Assembly (NCBI GenBank): GCA_964491425.1
Contig: CAZBFR010000042.1
Span: 1-6,584 of the forward strand
Origin: CAYFMS01 sp964491425
GTDB taxonomy: Bacteria > Patescibacteriota > Patescibacteriia > UBA9934
DNA: 6,584 bases
Reading direction: 5' to 3'
Shown: piece by piece, positions 4,674-6,584 of the stretch
Layout: each line of letters begins with the position of its first letter
Numbering within the stretch: position 1 is the stretch's first letter
Made by a program: the position numbers and the translations under genes
Notes under the pieces: generated by a model
Told to the model about the DNA's origin: nothing
Seen by the model: only the letters and a program-made list of their open reading frames with translations
The model's database searches: none

Positions 4674-5522
4674 GTTAAAATTTTCACCGTCAGAGAAATC
4701 GAGACTGACCTCGTTATTGAAAATTTGGGGTGGTGGCATCTCAAAAAAAATATTTGTATTGGTACAAGTTCGCATTTCTTGATCTACAATACCTGGACCA
4801 CCGCCCATCCTGTAGCCATATATTTTCTGATCATCCGAACGCATAGCCATGCACGCAATTCCAAACAAAAAGTTATGAGTTGATCCCGGATCAATAATTC
4901 GAACAAGCAGCGGTTTTTTGTAAAGTTTATGAGGATACCTAGCCCAATCAGCACTAACATGCCGAATGGCGCTAGTACTCTTCAGCCAATGGAATAAATG
5001 CACCACAATAGACTTCCTCTTTCCATCACCGCCCATCGCCTGATCTCGTATTTCAGCTTGTGAAAAAATTATCTCTTCACTCGATCTCACCGGAACTGTC
5101 GGCATCTTATCTAACCCCCAGAATAGTACCGAGACGATCGGCCCTCCATCATTCACTTGGTCCACTAGGCGCGTGGACTGATTCCCAAGTCCCTTCGGAA
5201 TACCCAGCTCCGTAAAACCCGATAAAATCTTATAACCAGGCTTACTGTTCGCGGATGAAATGTGGAACAGACCCGTCCCGGCGTGATGCGAAAGCTTAGG
5301 CTTATTTCTCGAGTAGAGCATCGGTTTGCTAACATTGATCACCTTGCCAACTCCTACACGATCTATTGGAAACGGGATCTGTATAAACTTGTAAACAATA
5401 GGTAAATTCTGAGCATCAATGCGATCGGCGAGGGAAAAACTTCCGTCACGCGTTACGGTAAAAGTAAGTATAGGCTTCTCAACACGCCCCACCTCAACAC
5501 GAACTGCATAAGACTTGGCCAT
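4638..5522 (-). CDS. Hypothetical protein, unrecognised, beside the tRNA-like gene
   Basis: I do not recognise this 294-residue protein. It has no signal peptide or membrane segment and no repeats. It is a mixed, fairly basic soluble protein starting MAKSYAVRVEVGRVEKP, with scattered Cys (in IACMAM, MRTCTN) and a glycine-rich stretch YRMGGGPGI near the C-terminal third. GC over 4741-5280 is 45%, slightly below the other genes. The last 12 residues (NDKTPPFDGVLP) and the TAG stop are encoded inside the tRNA-tail repeat, so the native C-terminus may have been replaced when the repeat arrived. No good Shine-Dalgarno sequence precedes the ATG at 5522; a GGAG lies 23 bases away, too far. A TATTAT lies directly before the ATG, so the true start may be further in. 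It is 30 bases downstream of the phosphomannomutase gene and could be co-transcribed. Position at a tRNA 3' end is typical for acquired genes. Confidence 0.7.
   Translation of the reverse strand: MAKSYAVRVEVGRVEKPILTFTVTRDGSFSLADRIDAQNLPIVYKFIQIPFPIDRVGVGKVINVSKPMLYSRNKPKLSHHAGTGLFHISSANSKPGYKILSGFTELGIPKGLGNQSTRLVDQVNDGGPIVSVLFWGLDKMPTVPVRSSEEIIFSQAEIRDQAMGGDGKRKSIVVHLFHWLKSTSAIRHVSADWARYPHKLYKKPLLVRIIDPGSTHNFLFGIACMAMRSDDQKIYGYRMGGGPGIVDQEMRTCTNTNIFFEMPPPQIFNNEVSLDFSDGENFNDKTPPFDGVLP
4645..4673 (+). terminator. Intrinsic terminator of the tRNA-like gene
   Basis: An 11-bp stem (4645-4655 with 4660-4670) has a GAAA tetraloop and the tail TTTTGTC, 17 bases after CCA. GGGTCT (4634-4639) can compete by pairing with AGACCC (4646-4651). 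The stem lies inside the 3' coding end of the opposing gene, so it cannot serve as that gene's normal post-stop terminator. Confidence 0.75.
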
Positions 5523-5552
5523 ATAATAGTGGTAGATAGCGAATTCTCCGTA

Positions 5553-6584
5553 CTACTCAATTAGAGCACGAACTTCAGCGATTTTCTCGTCGACGATTTG
5601 TTTGCTACCAGCTTCGACAACGAGACGAAGAATGGGCTCAGTGTTACTTGGACGTAAAATAAACCACCACTCGTCGCCGAATGTCATTCGCACTCCGTCG
5701 AGGTCATTAATGTCTGTAGACTTTGGACCGTAAACATCACGGACTTTTTGCAATGCTTCCGCCTTCTCCTCAATTTCCAAATTCACTTCCCCGCTGTTAT
5801 AGAAACGGCGCGTTGGCTCCGCGAGCTCGGAAAGTTTTCGTCCGCTTCGTCGCAAAAGGGCAAGCATCAAGAGACAGGTATAGTCGACCGTTTCGCGATA
5901 TTCGAACTCACGATAGAAGAAATGATCGGACAATTCTCCTCCGAGCCCGATATCTTGCGCACGCATGTCGCTTGATACCGGCGCCCAGCCTACTTTTGTT
6001 CCAATACGTCCGATTCCGTGCTCACGAAGAACGGAGTCGAGAGACCACCCGACATTCGCAGGCGCCGCGACTGTAAGATTTTCTTCACGGCCAGCGCGAT
6101 CAACGGCAAGAAGCGCGAGCGTTTGGTCACCGCGTAGAATTTCACCACGCTCGTCGACAAACCCGATGCGGTCGGCGTCGCCGTCGGTTGCGACCCCAAG
6201 ATCCGCGCCGAGTTCGACAACTTTTTTCGAAAGATCAATGAACGTTTCCGGTTTCGCGGGATTTGCTTCATGGTTTGGAAAACGCGCGTCCGGTTCTTTA
6301 TAGAGTTCCGTCACTTCGATCCCGAGCTGCAAAAGAAGTGGCGACAATGAAACCGATCCCATCCCGTTTCCGTAATCGACAACGATTTTCATTCCCGTAA
6401 GATCCGGAAGATTTGCAAGTCGAAGACATTTTTCAAGGTAGATTTCTAAAATGGATTCGTGCGTTACAAGCGCCGGATTCAGTTCGCCGACAACCGACTC
6501 TGGAAGTACCGCGAGAAGATCCTTCCCCGAAACCGGCTTTGCAAGCTCACGGACCGTCTTAATCCCATTATATTCCGCCGGGTT
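5553..6584 (-). CDS. Phosphomannomutase/phosphoglucomutase, N-terminus beyond the right edge
   Basis: 343 residues are visible. The frame is open to the window edge, and the residues before the internal Met at 6392 fit the family (YNGIKTVRELAKPVSG and on), so that Met is not the start. The enzyme moves phosphate between C6 and C1 of mannose or glucose phosphates, feeding sugar-nucleotide and cell-surface glycan synthesis. Visible motifs are DYGNGMG at 6359-6377, the Mg-binding DGDADR (6168-6185), the sugar-binding loop GGELSDH (5922-5942) and the phosphate loop RPSNTEP (5634-5654), which fits PMM/PGM better than GlmM. The catalytic phosphoserine loop should lie outside the window. The sugar loop has Asp where GGEMSGH normally has Gly. 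The stop is TAG, 30 bases before the next gene on the same strand. Confidence 0.93.
   Translation of the reverse strand, partial: NPAEYNGIKTVRELAKPVSGKDLLAVLPESVVGELNPALVTHESILEIYLEKCLRLANLPDLTGMKIVVDYGNGMGSVSLSPLLLQLGIEVTELYKEPDARFPNHEANPAKPETFIDLSKKVVELGADLGVATDGDADRIGFVDERGEILRGDQTLALLAVDRAGREENLTVAAPANVGWSLDSVLREHGIGRIGTKVGWAPVSSDMRAQDIGLGGELSDHFFYREFEYRETVDYTCLLMLALLRRSGRKLSELAEPTRRFYNSGEVNLEIEEKAEALQKVRDVYGPKSTDINDLDGVRMTFGDEWWFILRPSNTEPILRLVVEAGSKQIVDEKIAEVRALIE

Noticed and set aside
6390..6392. Phosphomannomutase start at the Met at 6392
   Set aside because: The frame stays open with family-like sequence up to the right edge, and the catalytic serine loop must lie further upstream.
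1..6584. CRISPR array, transposase, integrase or phage genes
   Set aside because: No spaced short repeats and no protein with such motifs was found on either strand; only the two 50-base direct repeats are present.

Overview
The window looks like part of a streamlined bacterial genome of middling GC. In two 540-base samples I counted 48% (murI region) and 45% (the unknown gene near the right end). TGA is used as a stop by three genes, so TGA-recoding lineages are excluded. Very tight gene overlaps, small gene sizes and the type of tandem-rhodanese membrane protein suggest a Patescibacteria/CPR-like organism. That placement is inference, not proof.

Left block (49-3591, minus strand): three genes overlap by 4 and 8 bases and must form one unit. 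They are murI (glutamate racemase, makes D-glutamate for peptidoglycan), a membrane-anchored protein with two rhodanese domains predicted to face outside, and a PEP-synthase-like phosphotransferase. The last has an ATP-grasp-like half and a swivelling phosphohistidine domain but no PEP/pyruvate barrel. A 134-base divergent promoter region (3592-3725) separates murI from a plus-strand CYTH/thiamine-triphosphatase-like gene. That gene is clearly richer in GC (58%) than its surroundings and ends at its own terminator.

Middle block (about 4400-4673, plus strand): this is the most unusual part. A TTGACA promoter with an extended -10 leads into a roughly 115-base leader with a strong terminator-like hairpin. 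Then comes a 76-base tRNA-like gene with encoded CCA and a GNRA-capped intrinsic terminator. The tRNA-like RNA keeps nearly all tertiary-contact residues but has an 8-base anticodon loop. Two leader segments (9 and 12 bases) are perfect complements of the two halves of its anticodon arm, and the junction falls exactly at U33/34. This could be a self-regulated tRNA or tRNA-mimic unit that I do not recognise. The 50 bases covering the CCA tail and terminator recur 48/50 identical at positions 1-50. So a related RNA gene must end at the left edge, and the two copies flank about 4.6 kb as direct repeats.

Right block (4638-6584, minus strand): an unrecognised 294-residue protein has a C-terminus encoded inside the tRNA-tail repeat. 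It is preceded by a phosphomannomutase/phosphoglucomutase gene whose N-terminus lies beyond the right edge.
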